Part shown: piece by piece, positions 7,804-16,290 of the stretch
Layout of the letters: every line of letters begins with the position of its first letter
How positions within the stretch are numbered: the stretch's first letter is position 1
Origin: WVXP01 sp964348095
Lineage (GTDB): Bacteria; Desulfobacterota; BSN033; WVXP01
DNA length: 40,560 nucleotides
Assembly: GCA_964348095.1 (NCBI GenBank)
Contig: CAYGBK010000078.1
Span: 1-40,560 of the forward strand
Reading direction: 5' to 3'
The notes under the pieces: model-generated
Told to the model about the DNA's origin: nothing
What the model saw: the letters and a program-made list of their open reading frames with translations, nothing else
Database searches by the model: none
Translations under genes and position numbers: made by a program

Positions 7804-9357
7804 ATGCTTCGAAAGTTACGCCTCACGAGCCAAATCTTTTTCCTTACTCTATTTCTCGTGCTTCTCGTTCTGACGAGCTACCGGGGCGTGGACGAAATCC
7901 GGTATCCCGTGCGGATATTCCTCGAGTTTGATCCTCTTATTGGGCTGACGACTCTCCTGAGTTCTCATCAGATACCCCTTCTCCTTCTGCTCGGGCTTGT
8001 GACCCTGGTCCTCACCTTTCTTTTTGGAAGGGTATTCTGTGGATGGGTCTGTCCCCTTGGGACGATCCACCACGCCGTTGGTTCGCTGTCCCGGCGCTCC
8101 GGGGGAACGCCCTCAGTTCCCCGTCTTTTGAATTTCAAGTTCAAATACTATGTTCTGGTTTTTTTGCTCGCCGCCTCCGTTTTCTCCCTCCAGTGGGCCG
8201 GGATCCTCGACCCGATTTCACTCCTCATCCGTTCTATGACCCTGGCCGTGGAACCGATCTTCAACCAATTCGTTCATGGTCTTTTTACCATTCTCTATTT
8301 TTCAAAGATCGATCTCATCACTGTCTGGTCCGAACCTCTGTATGATCTCCTCAAGAAATCGGTGCTCTCTTTCCGACAGCCTCACTTCTACCAGGGACTT
8401 GCGGTCGGGCTTGTGTTTGCTTTCATTCTCCTCTTAAACCTTGTTCAAAAGCGGTTCTGGTGCGTCGTTCTCTGCCCCCTCGGTGCCCTCCTGGGGGTGG
8501 TGGCCCGCTTCTCCCGATTTGAACGGCTTATTGCAGATTCCTGCAATGAATGCGGCCGATGCATCCCCAACTGCTTTCAGGGGCAGAAAGAACCCTTGCC
8601 GAGGGGCTGGGTGAAATCGGAGTGTCTTGTCTGTGGAAACTGTGAGGCTCTTTGCACGGAAAATGCCGTGAAGTTCAAACTTGCGGTAAGATCCCCCGGT
8701 CTTTCGAGAGGTCCCGATTTAGTCCGCCGAAATCTGATCGTTTCGGCCGTGTCGGGGATTATTGCTGTTCCCCTTATGAGAATAAGGCCGGGCGAAGCCC
8801 TTCCCAACCCAAAGCTCGTCAGGCCTCCCGGCGCCCTTCTCGAAAGGGATTTTCTGGAACGATGCATCAAGTGCGGGGAGTGCATGAAGGTCTGCCTGAC
8901 CAACGGTCTACAACCCACCCTTTTGGAGGCCGGCCTTGAGGGAATTTGGTCCCCCATCCTAGTTTCCAGAGTTGGTTACTGCCAGTACTACTGTACGCTC
9001 TGCGGCCAGGTCTGTCCCTCCGGAGCGATTCGTCGGCTATCTCTGGAAGAGAAAGTAAAGACCAAGATCGGCCTTGCATTCATCGACAAAAGCCGTTGCC
9101 TTCCATATGCTCTTGGCATTCCGTGCATTGTCTGCGAGGAGCACTGCCCGACCCCCAAGAAGGCTATATGGTTTGAAGAGGGGCTCGTCCTCGGGCGAGA
9201 CGGTGAGAAGCGGAAGATCCAACAACCGGTGGTTGACATCGAGCTCTGCATCGGTTGCGGTATCTGCGAATTCAAATGTCCGGTCGTCGACCAGCCAGCC
9301 ATCTATGTGACCAGTATTGGTGAATCGAGGTCAGACCAGAATAAACTGACGCTGTAA
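7804..9357 (+). CDS. NapH/NapG-like fused membrane polyferredoxin with six 4Fe-4S motifs
   Basis: A 517-residue protein. The N-terminal half (1-240) is NapH-like: about five membrane segments with two Cys-x3-Cys-Pro motifs, Phe-Cys-Gly-Trp-Val-Cys-Pro (78-84) and Trp-Cys-Val-Val-Leu-Cys-Pro (219-225). Six cysteine clusters follow: 247-257, 274-284, 354-364, 393-404, 432-448 and 482-492. The fifth is expanded to Cys-x8-Cys-x2-Cys-x3-Cys. An internal Arg-Arg-Asn-Leu-Ile with a hydrophobic run (308-325) resembles the Tat signal of NapG/MauM proteins, suggesting a NapH-NapG fusion. It probably carries electrons between the quinone pool or cytoplasm and the exported DUF362 protein next door. No nitrate reductase gene is present, so a Nap role is not implied. 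Confidence 0.85.
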   Translation: MLRKLRLTSQIFFLTLFLVLLVLTSYRGVDEIRYPVRIFLEFDPLIGLTTLLSSHQIPLLLLLGLVTLVLTFLFGRVFCGWVCPLGTIHHAVGSLSRRSGGTPSVPRLLNFKFKYYVLVFLLAASVFSLQWAGILDPISLLIRSMTLAVEPIFNQFVHGLFTILYFSKIDLITVWSEPLYDLLKKSVLSFRQPHFYQGLAVGLVFAFILLLNLVQKRFWCVVLCPLGALLGVVARFSRFERLIADSCNECGRCIPNCFQGQKEPLPRGWVKSECLVCGNCEALCTENAVKFKLAVRSPGLSRGPDLVRRNLIVSAVSGIIAVPLMRIRPGEALPNPKLVRPPGALLERDFLERCIKCGECMKVCLTNGLQPTLLEAGLEGIWSPILVSRVGYCQYYCTLCGQVCPSGAIRRLSLEEKVKTKIGLAFIDKSRCLPYALGIPCIVCEEHCPTPKKAIWFEEGLVLGRDGEKRKIQQPVVDIELCIGCGICEFKCPVVDQPAIYVTSIGESRSDQNKLTL

Positions 9358-9704
9358 GCCCATTCCTGGTCTTTGATTCGCCAGCCTAGGCTTCCTCTGA
9401 TCGAAAATCCAAAACCCGCTATTCCTTTCAAACAGGGTGTCAGTTGTCTCGGCCTGTTCACACCGTGAACTTGCAAGCGACATATGCCAAGGCCTCCACC
9501 CTTTTCTCGGACTGTGGAGCTTCCCGTATTTGTGCAACAAACAACGGGCAAACAAGGACGGACACGACCTGATTGGGTCGGGCTCAATTGCCTTCGTTGC
9601 CTCGATAGAGTACCCATGATAAAGTGACTCAGGGGCATCCACGTGTTGCCAGGGTTGCCGATTTTTTGTCTCAGTGATTGACGATCGCTGGAGGAAGATG
9701 TCCG
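9358..9704 (+). other. Intergenic region before ribD
   Basis: I see no gene here. A small inverted repeat GTTCAC-ACC-GTGAAC lies at 9456-9470 and could be a protein site. I looked for the conserved FMN riboswitch (RFN) core ahead of ribD and did not find it. Short hairpins near 9525-9550 are weak. Confidence 0.5.
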
Positions 9705-10838
9705 GTGGATGATAAAGTTTATATGAGAAAAGCCCTCCTTTTGGCAAGGAAGGGCATGGGAAGGGTCAACCCCAATCCCATGGTGGGCGCGTTGGTGACA
9801 CAGGGCGAAACGGTCATCGGTAAAGGTTATCACCGGGAATTTGGCGGCCCTCACGCAGAGGTCAACGCTCTCGGGGATTTGATGGGAGAGGCAAAGGGGG
9901 CAACTCTTTATGTCACTCTCGAGCCATGCTGTCACCACGGAAAGACCCCGCCCTGCGTGGAGTTGATCATTGAAAAGGAAGTGGGTCGCGTCGTGATCGG
10001 CACAACAGACCCAAGCCCCGCAGTCAGTGGAAAGGGCATCCAGAGGCTCAAAGACCATGGAATAAGGGTGGATGTGAGGGTGCTTGAAAAAGAGTGTCGT
10101 GAGCTAAACGAGGTATTCTTCAAATACTACGAAAAGGGCCTTCCCTTTGTGACGCTGAAGATGGCCCAATCCCTCGATGGACGGATTGCGACGGCACGTG
10201 GGGATTCCAGGTGGATCAGCTCGCCCGATTCACTGAAACTCGCCCACCGATGGCGCTCGAATAACGATGGTGTGATGGTGGGAGTTGACACGGTCCTCTC
10301 GGACGACCCAAGCCTGACGGTAAGAGTGGTTAAGGGTAAGAACCCACTTCGCCTGGTCGTCGACAGCCGACTCCGGATTCCCCTGACATCTCGGGTTCTC
10401 TCGGACGGCAACCCGTCCAAAACGATCGTCTTAACCACGGATCGTGCCGATCCTAAACAGGTTAAAAAGATAGAGAATGTCGGGGCGGGAGTCCTTTTGG
10501 TGAAGGCAGATCGTCGTGGCCAGGTCGATTTGAGAGAGGCACTGAAGAGGCTGTCGGATGAAGGAATGATGTCCGTTCTTGTAGAAGGAGGAGCAAGGCT
10601 CGCCACTTCTCTTCTCAAGTCTGGTCTCGTGGATAAATTAATGGTGATTATTGGGCCAAAAATCATCGGCCAAGGAGTTGAGGCGGTTGGAGACTTGGGG
10701 GTTTCCGACTTGGATGAGGCACTCAGTTTTTCAATTGAAAAGACCCGACGTGTTGGGGATGACCTCGTTGTCACAGCGAGGCCGACGCCGCCGGGGGGGA
10801 AAAGAGGCATTGCACAACAGAGAGATCGGACGAGATGA
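9705..10838 (+). CDS. ribD: Bifunctional riboflavin biosynthesis deaminase/reductase RibD
   Basis: A 377-residue cytoplasmic enzyme for two riboflavin steps: deamination of the 2,5-diaminopyrimidine intermediate and NADPH-dependent reduction of its ribose side chain. The deaminase zinc site is complete: His50-Ala-Glu52 and Pro-Cys-Cys-His-His-Gly-Lys-Thr-Pro-Pro-Cys (74-84). The reductase domain begins near 145 with Leu-Lys-Met-Ala-Gln-Ser-Leu-Asp-Gly-Arg-Ile and ends with Glu-Gly-Gly-Ala-Arg-Leu. A GTG start at 9705 is chosen because GGAGGAAG ends 7 bases ahead; an ATG at 9678 lies upstream of that site. No ribE, ribBA or ribH is nearby. Its stop overlaps uvsE by four bases (ATGA), tying it to DNA repair genes. 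Confidence 0.93.
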   Translation: MDDKVYMRKALLLARKGMGRVNPNPMVGALVTQGETVIGKGYHREFGGPHAEVNALGDLMGEAKGATLYVTLEPCCHHGKTPPCVELIIEKEVGRVVIGTTDPSPAVSGKGIQRLKDHGIRVDVRVLEKECRELNEVFFKYYEKGLPFVTLKMAQSLDGRIATARGDSRWISSPDSLKLAHRWRSNNDGVMVGVDTVLSDDPSLTVRVVKGKNPLRLVVDSRLRIPLTSRVLSDGNPSKTIVLTTDRADPKQVKKIENVGAGVLLVKADRRGQVDLREALKRLSDEGMMSVLVEGGARLATSLLKSGLVDKLMVIIGPKIIGQGVEAVGDLGVSDLDEALSFSIEKTRRVGDDLVVTARPTPPGGKRGIAQQRDRTR

Positions 10839-11806
10839 AAATCGGATACCCATGCATAAACCGGTCATTGCCGTGCAGGGCGAGTCGGACATTTCGTCTC
10901 AAGTCATACGCCGAAAACCGCTTGATAGAAACGGTTGAAAGCAATCTGGATTGTCTTCTGGACATACTACGTTTCAATGTCACCCATAATCTCCTTTTCT
11001 TTCGAATAACCTCTGACCTCGTTCCCTTTGCCTCGCATCCGGTCTGCACCTTTCCGTGGCAGGATTTTTTTGGTGAGAAATTTGAGCGAATCGGAAACTT
11101 TATCAAGACCCACCGCATGAGAATCTCGATGCACCCCGATCAATTCACCCTCCTCAATTCTCAGAATCTCGGGATCTTTGATAGAAGTGTCAGGGAATTG
11201 TCCTATCATGCACAGGTCCTGGATCTGATGCGATTGGACACTGCTGCCAAAATACAGATCCATGTGGGAGGGATTTACGGAGACAAAAAAGAGAGCATGA
11301 AGCGGTTCATCCAGAGATTTCAGACCGTCGGCGAGGAGATCACGAGGCGATTGGTTATCGAGAACGATGACAGACAATACGCGTTCAAAGATTGCATCGC
11401 CATACACGGGGAAACAGGAATACCCGTTTTGTTTGATCTGTTTCATCATACCGTAAATAACTCCGGAGAGCCGGTGGAAGAAATTCTCGACTTAGTGTCC
11501 AGAACATGGCGCAGAGAAGATGGACTGCCAATGATGGACTACAGTTCTCAAAAAAACGGTGGCCGCAGAGGGCAACACACCGAATCAATCGATCGAGAGA
11601 ACTTCATGCGGTTTTTGGAACGGACAAAGCCCTTTGACTTTGATGTCATGCTGGAGATCAAGGACAAAGAGAGAAGTGCCCTTAAGGCTGCTGAACTCGC
11701 ATCTCGTGATCAGCGGTTCACAAACGTTTTTGAAAGTTGGGATGATAGGTCCGAGTCCGCACGCAAACAGAGCGACAGAAAGACCTGTGCTCGTGGAAAC
11801 TCTTGA
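10835..11806 (+). CDS. uvsE: UV damage endonuclease UvsE/UVDE
   Basis: A 323-residue TIM-barrel endonuclease that nicks DNA 5' of UV photoproducts in a repair route independent of UvrABC. Metal-site segments are all visible: Met-His-Pro-Asp-Gln (Met-His near residue 101), Gln-Ile-His-Val-Gly-Gly, Glu-Asn-Asp-Asp, Asp-Leu-Phe-His-His and the late Met-Leu-Glu-Ile-Lys-Asp-Lys-Glu. The N-terminus Lys-Ile-Gly-Tyr-Pro is typical. Length is normal. It overlaps ribD by four bases and is followed after three bases by the Nei-like glycosylase, so the three genes form a tightly coupled unit. Confidence 0.93.
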   Translation: MKIGYPCINRSLPCRASRTFRLKSYAENRLIETVESNLDCLLDILRFNVTHNLLFFRITSDLVPFASHPVCTFPWQDFFGEKFERIGNFIKTHRMRISMHPDQFTLLNSQNLGIFDRSVRELSYHAQVLDLMRLDTAAKIQIHVGGIYGDKKESMKRFIQRFQTVGEEITRRLVIENDDRQYAFKDCIAIHGETGIPVLFDLFHHTVNNSGEPVEEILDLVSRTWRREDGLPMMDYSSQKNGGRRGQHTESIDRENFMRFLERTKPFDFDVMLEIKDKERSALKAAELASRDQRFTNVFESWDDRSESARKQSDRKTCARGNS

Positions 11807-11809
11807 CTT

Positions 11810-12571
11810 ATGGCAGAAGGCCCTTTGGTCCACTTTTACGCGAAACGATTGCGTCAAGTCCTCCAGGGGAAGGAGGTCTCGGTAGAGTTTGGTATCCGCA
11901 AACTAAAAGAGCATGAATCCTCTTTGGACGGACGTCGCATCACCAATGTCGAGGCTTACGGAAAGCAATTTCGCATTCACTTCTCAGACTTGCGGATTCT
12001 CCTGATCCATCTCATGATGTGGGGGACATGGCGGATATACCGGACTGGCCAAGCTTGGGACAAACCCCGTCAGCGAGCACGTGTGATTCTGCATACTCCC
12101 TCTCATGACGCCGTCGCATTCTCGGCTCCCATCGTACAACTCTTCACCCAGTCTCAACTCGAGAATGATCCCACGTGGGGCAATTCAGGACCCGATCCTC
12201 TTCGTTCAGACTTTTCAAGAAACACCTTCTTTCGCCTGCTGGACGCACAGGATTCGCGAGAAATTGGTGAAGCTCTCTTAGACCAGCGGGTGATCGCCGG
12301 CATTGGGAACATCCTTCGCATCGAGATTCTCTTTCGGTCACAGATTCACCCTTGCCGAAAGGTGGACGACCTGTCACAGGATGAAAGAGACGAACTCCTC
12401 CGTTGGATTCTCACGTTGATGGAGACGTGGATGAAGGAAATGGGAAAAAAGAAGACCTGGATTCAGATCTACCGGAAAAGCGGTGACCCGTGCCCTCGCT
12501 GTCGTCATTCCATCGAGTTTTTTCGTCAGGCCGGGAGGATCACCTATGCGTGCTCCGGTTGTCAACGTTAG
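11810..12571 (+). CDS. Fpg/Nei family DNA glycosylase with Ala in place of the catalytic Pro
   Basis: A 253-residue protein of the formamidopyrimidine-DNA glycosylase / endonuclease VIII family, which removes oxidised bases. It ends with a normal zinc finger, Cys-Pro-Arg-Cys ... Cys-Ser-Gly-Cys (about 232-252), and has the helix-two-turn-helix region Leu-Asp-Gln-Arg-Val-Ile-Ala-Gly-Ile-Gly-Asn-Ile. The start reads Met-Ala-Glu-Gly-Pro: the general acid Glu3 is kept, but the usual N-terminal nucleophile Pro2 is Ala2. A free N-terminal amine of Ala could still act, as Val does in NEIL3. The neighbouring Pro at position 5 is the conserved one of the Pro-Glu-Gly-Pro form of Nei. No better start lies upstream, since uvsE ends three bases before. 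Confidence 0.85.
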   Translation: MAEGPLVHFYAKRLRQVLQGKEVSVEFGIRKLKEHESSLDGRRITNVEAYGKQFRIHFSDLRILLIHLMMWGTWRIYRTGQAWDKPRQRARVILHTPSHDAVAFSAPIVQLFTQSQLENDPTWGNSGPDPLRSDFSRNTFFRLLDAQDSREIGEALLDQRVIAGIGNILRIEILFRSQIHPCRKVDDLSQDERDELLRWILTLMETWMKEMGKKKTWIQIYRKSGDPCPRCRHSIEFFRQAGRITYACSGCQR

Positions 12572-12637
12572 CCACAGAAAACAGGTCACACAGTCAGGGA
12601 TTCACAAACCGACTTTGTGGAATTGTTAGAGAGAGCA

Positions 12638-13021
12638 ATGACCCTACCTGATTATTTTGAGAAGACCACAGGGCGGGGCATTCTGGCAACAGCCGATTCG
12701 AAAGGACAAGTCGATGCGGCTGTTTATGCTCGGCCTCGTTTCACTGATGATAAGACAATCGTCTTCATCATGGCAGACCGGCTGACTCACAGAAATCTCC
12801 AATCGAATCCTCATGCTGTTTATGTGTTTATGGAAGGGGGAGAAAAACTCACCGGGAAAAGGTTTTATCTCACTATGATCAAAGAAGAAAAGGATAGCAA
12901 ATTGATCCCTGCCTTACGACGAAGCAAGCGTCATCCGGCATCTGGGGAGACAAAGGGTCCAAAGTACCTTGTCTATTTTCAGATCGATAAGGTCCTGCCG
13001 TTGATCGGAGAGGGCGAGTAA
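12638..13021 (+). CDS. Pyridoxamine 5'-phosphate oxidase-like flavin-binding protein
   Basis: A 127-residue split-barrel protein of the PNPOx-like superfamily. The opening Gly-Ile-Leu-Ala-Thr-Ala-Asp and Ala-Ala-Val-Tyr-Ala-Arg-Pro strands, then Leu-Thr-His-Arg-Asn-Leu-Gln-Ser-Asn-Pro-His-Ala, are typical of this small subgroup, which usually binds FMN, haem or F420; the cofactor here is not determinable. It is much shorter than true PdxH, so vitamin B6 synthesis is unlikely. ATG 12638 is preferred over an upstream GTG at 12617 because GAGAGAG precedes it and it matches the family N-terminus. It lies 66 bp after the repair genes and may share their transcript. Confidence 0.8.
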   Translation: MTLPDYFEKTTGRGILATADSKGQVDAAVYARPRFTDDKTIVFIMADRLTHRNLQSNPHAVYVFMEGGEKLTGKRFYLTMIKEEKDSKLIPALRRSKRHPASGETKGPKYLVYFQIDKVLPLIGEGE

Positions 13022-13116
13022 TCCCATAAGGGCATATTGGTCAGATTGATGACCTGGTGCCATCCGAATCCTCGTCTTTGATTCATAGGGAACTATTCCA
13101 CATCGATGGCAGGAAC

Positions 13117-13983
13117 TTATCGAACGGACTGAACGACCTCGTTTGAATCTTTCAGGGCTTTAGAAGGAACGCTCGATTTTCTTCTTTTCCTTCGGGGTGA
13201 AAAGACGGTGGAAGCGAAGAAAATCATGGTCGACAGGAGAACGATGGTTGCTCCTGAGGCCGTGTTGAACCAGTACGAGAGAAAGAGACCCCCCACGGTC
13301 GAGATGAGAGCGAAAATGACTGCCAGAACCAGCATACCTCTAAAATTCTCACTCCATTGATGCGCAGCCGCAGCAGGAGTAATCAGAAGGGCAGAAACCA
13401 GAACAATACCGACAACTTTTATTGAAATAACGACGGTGAGGGCTATGAGACTGATGAGAAGAAAGTAGAGTTTCTCTGCAGGCACACCGCTGACCTGGGC
13501 CATTTCCGGGTCGAAGGTGACAAACAGGAGCTCTTTAAAGAACAGAATCACCACTGCCAAGATGCCGGCCCCTACCGCTGAGACGATCCACACATCTTCA
13601 CGAGCAACGGCGAGAATGCTTCCAAAGAGGTAACCGAATAGATCTTGGTTATACCCCTCCATCAAACCGATCAAAAGGATTCCAAGGGCCATGGTGGATG
13701 CGAAAAAGATACCCACAGCGGTATCTTCCTTGACTCTCCCCTTTCGAGACACCAACCCAATAGCCCAGCCTATTCCCAAACAGAAAACGATCGCTGTCCA
13801 TACAGGATTGACTCCGGTTACGAAACCGATGGCAACACCGCCGAAAGATGCGTGGGCGATTCCTGCACCAATGAAAGAGAGGCCCCTGAGGACCACATAG
13901 ACCCCCATGACGGCGCAGAGAGTACCAATAATGGCACCGGCAAACAGCGCTCGCTGCATGAACGCATAGTCAAGAATCTCCAT
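13117..13983 (-). CDS. znuB: Zinc ABC transporter permease ZnuB
   Basis: A 288-residue inner-membrane permease of the ABC-3 metal family, with about eight hydrophobic segments. Signature stretches include Gly-Leu-Ser-Phe-Ile-Gly-Ala-Gly-Ile-Ala-His-Ala-Ser-Phe-Gly-Gly near the N-terminus and Val-Ser-Ala-Leu-Leu-Ile-Thr-Pro-Ala-Ala-Ala-Ala in the ATPase-coupling region. It passes the metal delivered by ZnuA using energy from ZnuC. The ATG at 13983 is chosen over 14049: it overlaps the znuC end by 14 bases and has GGAG ahead, whereas the longer frame adds a hydrophilic tail copied from inside znuC. The last about 30 residues are Arg/Lys rich and cytoplasmic. Confidence 0.9.
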   Translation of the reverse strand: MEILDYAFMQRALFAGAIIGTLCAVMGVYVVLRGLSFIGAGIAHASFGGVAIGFVTGVNPVWTAIVFCLGIGWAIGLVSRKGRVKEDTAVGIFFASTMALGILLIGLMEGYNQDLFGYLFGSILAVAREDVWIVSAVGAGILAVVILFFKELLFVTFDPEMAQVSGVPAEKLYFLLISLIALTVVISIKVVGIVLVSALLITPAAAAHQWSENFRGMLVLAVIFALISTVGGLFLSYWFNTASGATIVLLSTMIFFASTVFSPRRKRRKSSVPSKALKDSNEVVQSVR

Positions 13984-14770
13984 GGTCTTTTTTCTCCACG
14001 ACAATATGGGGAAGCTTTCCGTGATGGAAAAGGACTGCGTCACATCCATACATCCTGGCCACCTCTTCAGAGCTCAGAACCTCCTCAGGCCGCCCGTGGC
14101 CAACTAGCCCACGGTTAAGACAGGCGACGCCATCAACATGAGACGCGACGACCCCGACATCGTGGGAGACGAGGATAATCGTCATCCCCTCGCGATGTAA
14201 CCCACCCAGAAGCTCGTAAAAGCTCTCTGTTGTCGTCGGATCCACACTCGTCGTCGGTTCGTCAAGGAACAGGATTTCTGGTTCATTGGCGAGAGCCCGT
14301 GCAAGAAAAACTCTCTGGCGCTGTCCGCCAGAAAGCCGGGCAATGGGCCAGTCGGCAAGGTCCCCTATTCCAACCCGTTCCATCGCAATCTGAGCAGCCT
14401 CCCTGTCTGTCTCCCGGGGTCTTCGCAACATGCCGATCCGCGCGTACCTGCCCATGAGAACGGCCTCTTTGGAAAGGAGTGGAAAAGTCAAATCCACCGA
14501 GATCAACTGCGGGACGTATCCTATTCGGCGACGGTCGTCGTTCAGGTCCCACGGCGCTTTCCCGAAGATTCTCACAGTTCCCTCGTCGGGTCGAAGGAGG
14601 CCAAGAATACACCTTATCAGCGTCGTTTTCCCTGAGCCGTTGGGGCCCAGGACGGCGAGGAACTCACCCCTTCGAACCTGCAAGAAGACCTGATCCAAAA
14701 CAGGCACGTTGCCAAAGGAGAGGCTCACCTTCTCCATTTCAATGACATAGTCTATCTTCTCATCTGCCAT
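13970..14770 (-). CDS. znuC: Zinc ABC transporter ATP-binding protein ZnuC
   Basis: A 266-residue ABC ATPase. Walker A Gly-Pro-Asn-Gly-Ser-Gly-Lys-Thr (42-49), Q-loop Val-Pro-Gln (86-88), signature Leu-Ser-Gly-Gly-Gln-Arg-Gln-Arg (146-153), Walker B Ile-Leu-Phe-Leu-Asp-Glu-Pro (166-172) and H-loop Ser-His-Asp (202-204) are complete, so it should hydrolyse ATP. The tail has His-His-Gly-Lys-Leu-Pro-His and His-Gly-Asp, seen in zinc-type ATPases. It starts 18 bp after znuA and overlaps znuB, consistent with one operon. Confidence 0.92.
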   Translation of the reverse strand: MADEKIDYVIEMEKVSLSFGNVPVLDQVFLQVRRGEFLAVLGPNGSGKTTLIRCILGLLRPDEGTVRIFGKAPWDLNDDRRRIGYVPQLISVDLTFPLLSKEAVLMGRYARIGMLRRPRETDREAAQIAMERVGIGDLADWPIARLSGGQRQRVFLARALANEPEILFLDEPTTSVDPTTTESFYELLGGLHREGMTIILVSHDVGVVASHVDGVACLNRGLVGHGRPEEVLSSEEVARMYGCDAVLFHHGKLPHIVVEKKDHGDS

Positions 14771-14788
14771 AGGGCCGCACCCAATTTC

Positions 14789-15706
14789 TTACCCTCTCAT
14801 CGCCTTCTCCAACTGACGGAGGTTTCCCCGCATGGTGTCCATATAAATGAAGTCTGGCGGATCGCCCAGCGGATTGAGGAAAAAGACGCTGGCGCCGCAT
14901 TCATCAGCGATCACCTGTGCCGCTTTCGTCGGGAACTGTGGTTCCGCGAAGATAGCCTTGATATTGGATTCTCTGGCAATTTTGACAATACTGGCGATCT
15001 CCTTTGGAGATGGTTCGCGGCCGGGTGTTCTCTCCACCACGGCAATCAGCTCGAGACCATAGCGACGGGCAAAGTAGCTGTACCCGGCGTGGAAACTAAT
15101 GAGTTTCTTAGTCCCAAAGGTTGCCACAGTCTCACGGATTTCCTTATCCAGATCCTGCAGGCTCCTGACATATCGGTCCGCATTGGCCCGGTAAATCTCA
15201 GCCCCATCCGGATCGGCATGGATCATCGCATCGCGGATCTTCATCACTTGGTGAATAGCGTTGATTGGATCCATCCAGACATGGGGATTTCCTTTCTCTT
15301 TCTTCTGAGGATGAGGCCTATCTTCGCCACGGTGTTCATTCCCCTTCTCGTCCTCGATGACCTCGAGGCCCTCTGCGGTTTCCACCACAATAAGATTCGG
15401 ATTGCCAGCGGCACTGATGACCTTCTCTGACCAATACTCGAGCCCCAGTCCATTCAGAATCAGAACTCTCGCAGCGGCAACCTTTTGGGCCCGTGCCGGC
15501 GTTGGCTCATAGGTATGGGGGCTGACTCCAGGGGGCACCATGATCGTTAGATCGACCCGGTCGCCGCCAATATTTCGAGCAAAATCCCCGAGGGGAAGAA
15601 TACTCGCGACAACAGGGAGTCGATTTGACGAGACCCCCGGAGGAGAACTTATGCCAACCGAAATCAGAACAAGGGGGACGATGGCAAAGCAAAAAATACG
15701 CCTCAC
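14789..15706 (-). CDS. znuA: Zinc-binding periplasmic protein ZnuA
   Basis: A 305-residue cluster A-I solute-binding protein that captures metal in the periplasm. Residues 1-24 form a signal peptide. Likely ligands are His64 (Pro-His-Thr-Tyr-Glu-Pro), His142 (Asn-Pro-His-Val-Trp-Met-Asp-Pro) and His206 (Phe-His-Ala-Gly-Tyr). A His rather than Glu at the third position is the zinc-type rather than manganese-type pattern. A charged loop with three His (about 117-140) just before His142 matches the ZnuA zinc loop. A GTG start at 15706 is chosen because GGAG lies 8 bases ahead and the signal peptide begins at once; the frame continues upstream to 15814 with no signal-like sequence. Confidence 0.92.
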   Translation of the reverse strand: MRRIFCFAIVPLVLISVGISSPPGVSSNRLPVVASILPLGDFARNIGGDRVDLTIMVPPGVSPHTYEPTPARAQKVAAARVLILNGLGLEYWSEKVISAAGNPNLIVVETAEGLEVIEDEKGNEHRGEDRPHPQKKEKGNPHVWMDPINAIHQVMKIRDAMIHADPDGAEIYRANADRYVRSLQDLDKEIRETVATFGTKKLISFHAGYSYFARRYGLELIAVVERTPGREPSPKEIASIVKIARESNIKAIFAEPQFPTKAAQVIADECGASVFFLNPLGDPPDFIYMDTMRGNLRQLEKAMRG

Positions 15707-15773
15707 GCTGAATACTCCTTTTGTCGATTCACAGAAATTTCGAAAACCTTGGCCACGGTCTTTTCTTCTCTTC

Positions 15774-16214
15774 TCAGATGCCCGAGTGGGACCGACAGGT
15801 TTCGCACAGCCCATCGAGCCGGATTTCCATCCTCTCGACTTTCATCGACTGGAATTGTTGTGATCTCTCGACCTCCAAAGGCACCGAATCAGGGTCCAGA
15901 CACTCCATCAGACCACATTTGACACAGTGGAAATGGGCGTGGTCAGGATGCCGTGAGGATCCGGCAAAGCCGTATCGGAATGTCCGATCACTCGCTGACA
16001 GTCTTCGAACAAGTTTCTTTTCAACGAGGACATCGAGAATCCGGTATAGGGTCACCCGGTTAATTGGAGCTCTCTGGCGTACCCTTCCAAGAATCTCGCT
16101 CGGGCGAAGCACTCCTTTGTTGTTCCCAATCGTCTCCAATACCAGTTCTTGGCGCGGCGTACCAGATAGCCCAACAGATCGAAGAAGGGCTCCATAGTCG
16201 CACTGATCACACAT
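15774..16214 (-). CDS. Fur-family regulator, probably Zur
   Basis: A 146-residue metal-dependent repressor. The winged-helix part contains Asn-Arg-Val-Thr-Leu-Tyr-Arg-Ile-Leu, the recognition helix. The hinge metal site is His-Pro-Asp-His-Ala-His-Phe-His-Cys-Val-Lys-Cys-Gly, and a second Cys-x2-Cys (Leu-Cys-Glu-Thr-Cys) closes the structural zinc site. Three extra residues Cys2, Cys5 and Asp at the N-terminus are unusual. It precedes znuA by 67 bp on the same strand and sits behind a perfect palindrome over its promoter, so zinc control of its own operon is the likely role. The zinc specificity is inferred from context, not from ligands. Confidence 0.85.
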   Translation of the reverse strand: MCDQCDYGALLRSVGLSGTPRQELVLETIGNNKGVLRPSEILGRVRQRAPINRVTLYRILDVLVEKKLVRRLSASDRTFRYGFAGSSRHPDHAHFHCVKCGLMECLDPDSVPLEVERSQQFQSMKVERMEIRLDGLCETCRSHSGI

Positions 16215-16290
16215 GAGACTCCTCGAGATCTCAAGAAATGGATATTCTCAGTCCTCTTTGAAAGTTGACACCAGTTTATTCCGTCCCTCC

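Noticed and set aside
9358..9704. Possible FMN riboswitch before ribD
   Set aside because: The conserved RFN core blocks are absent.
13645..14118. Plus-strand open frame of 157 codons over znuB/znuC
   Set aside because: Antisense shadow of two well-supported overlapping genes.
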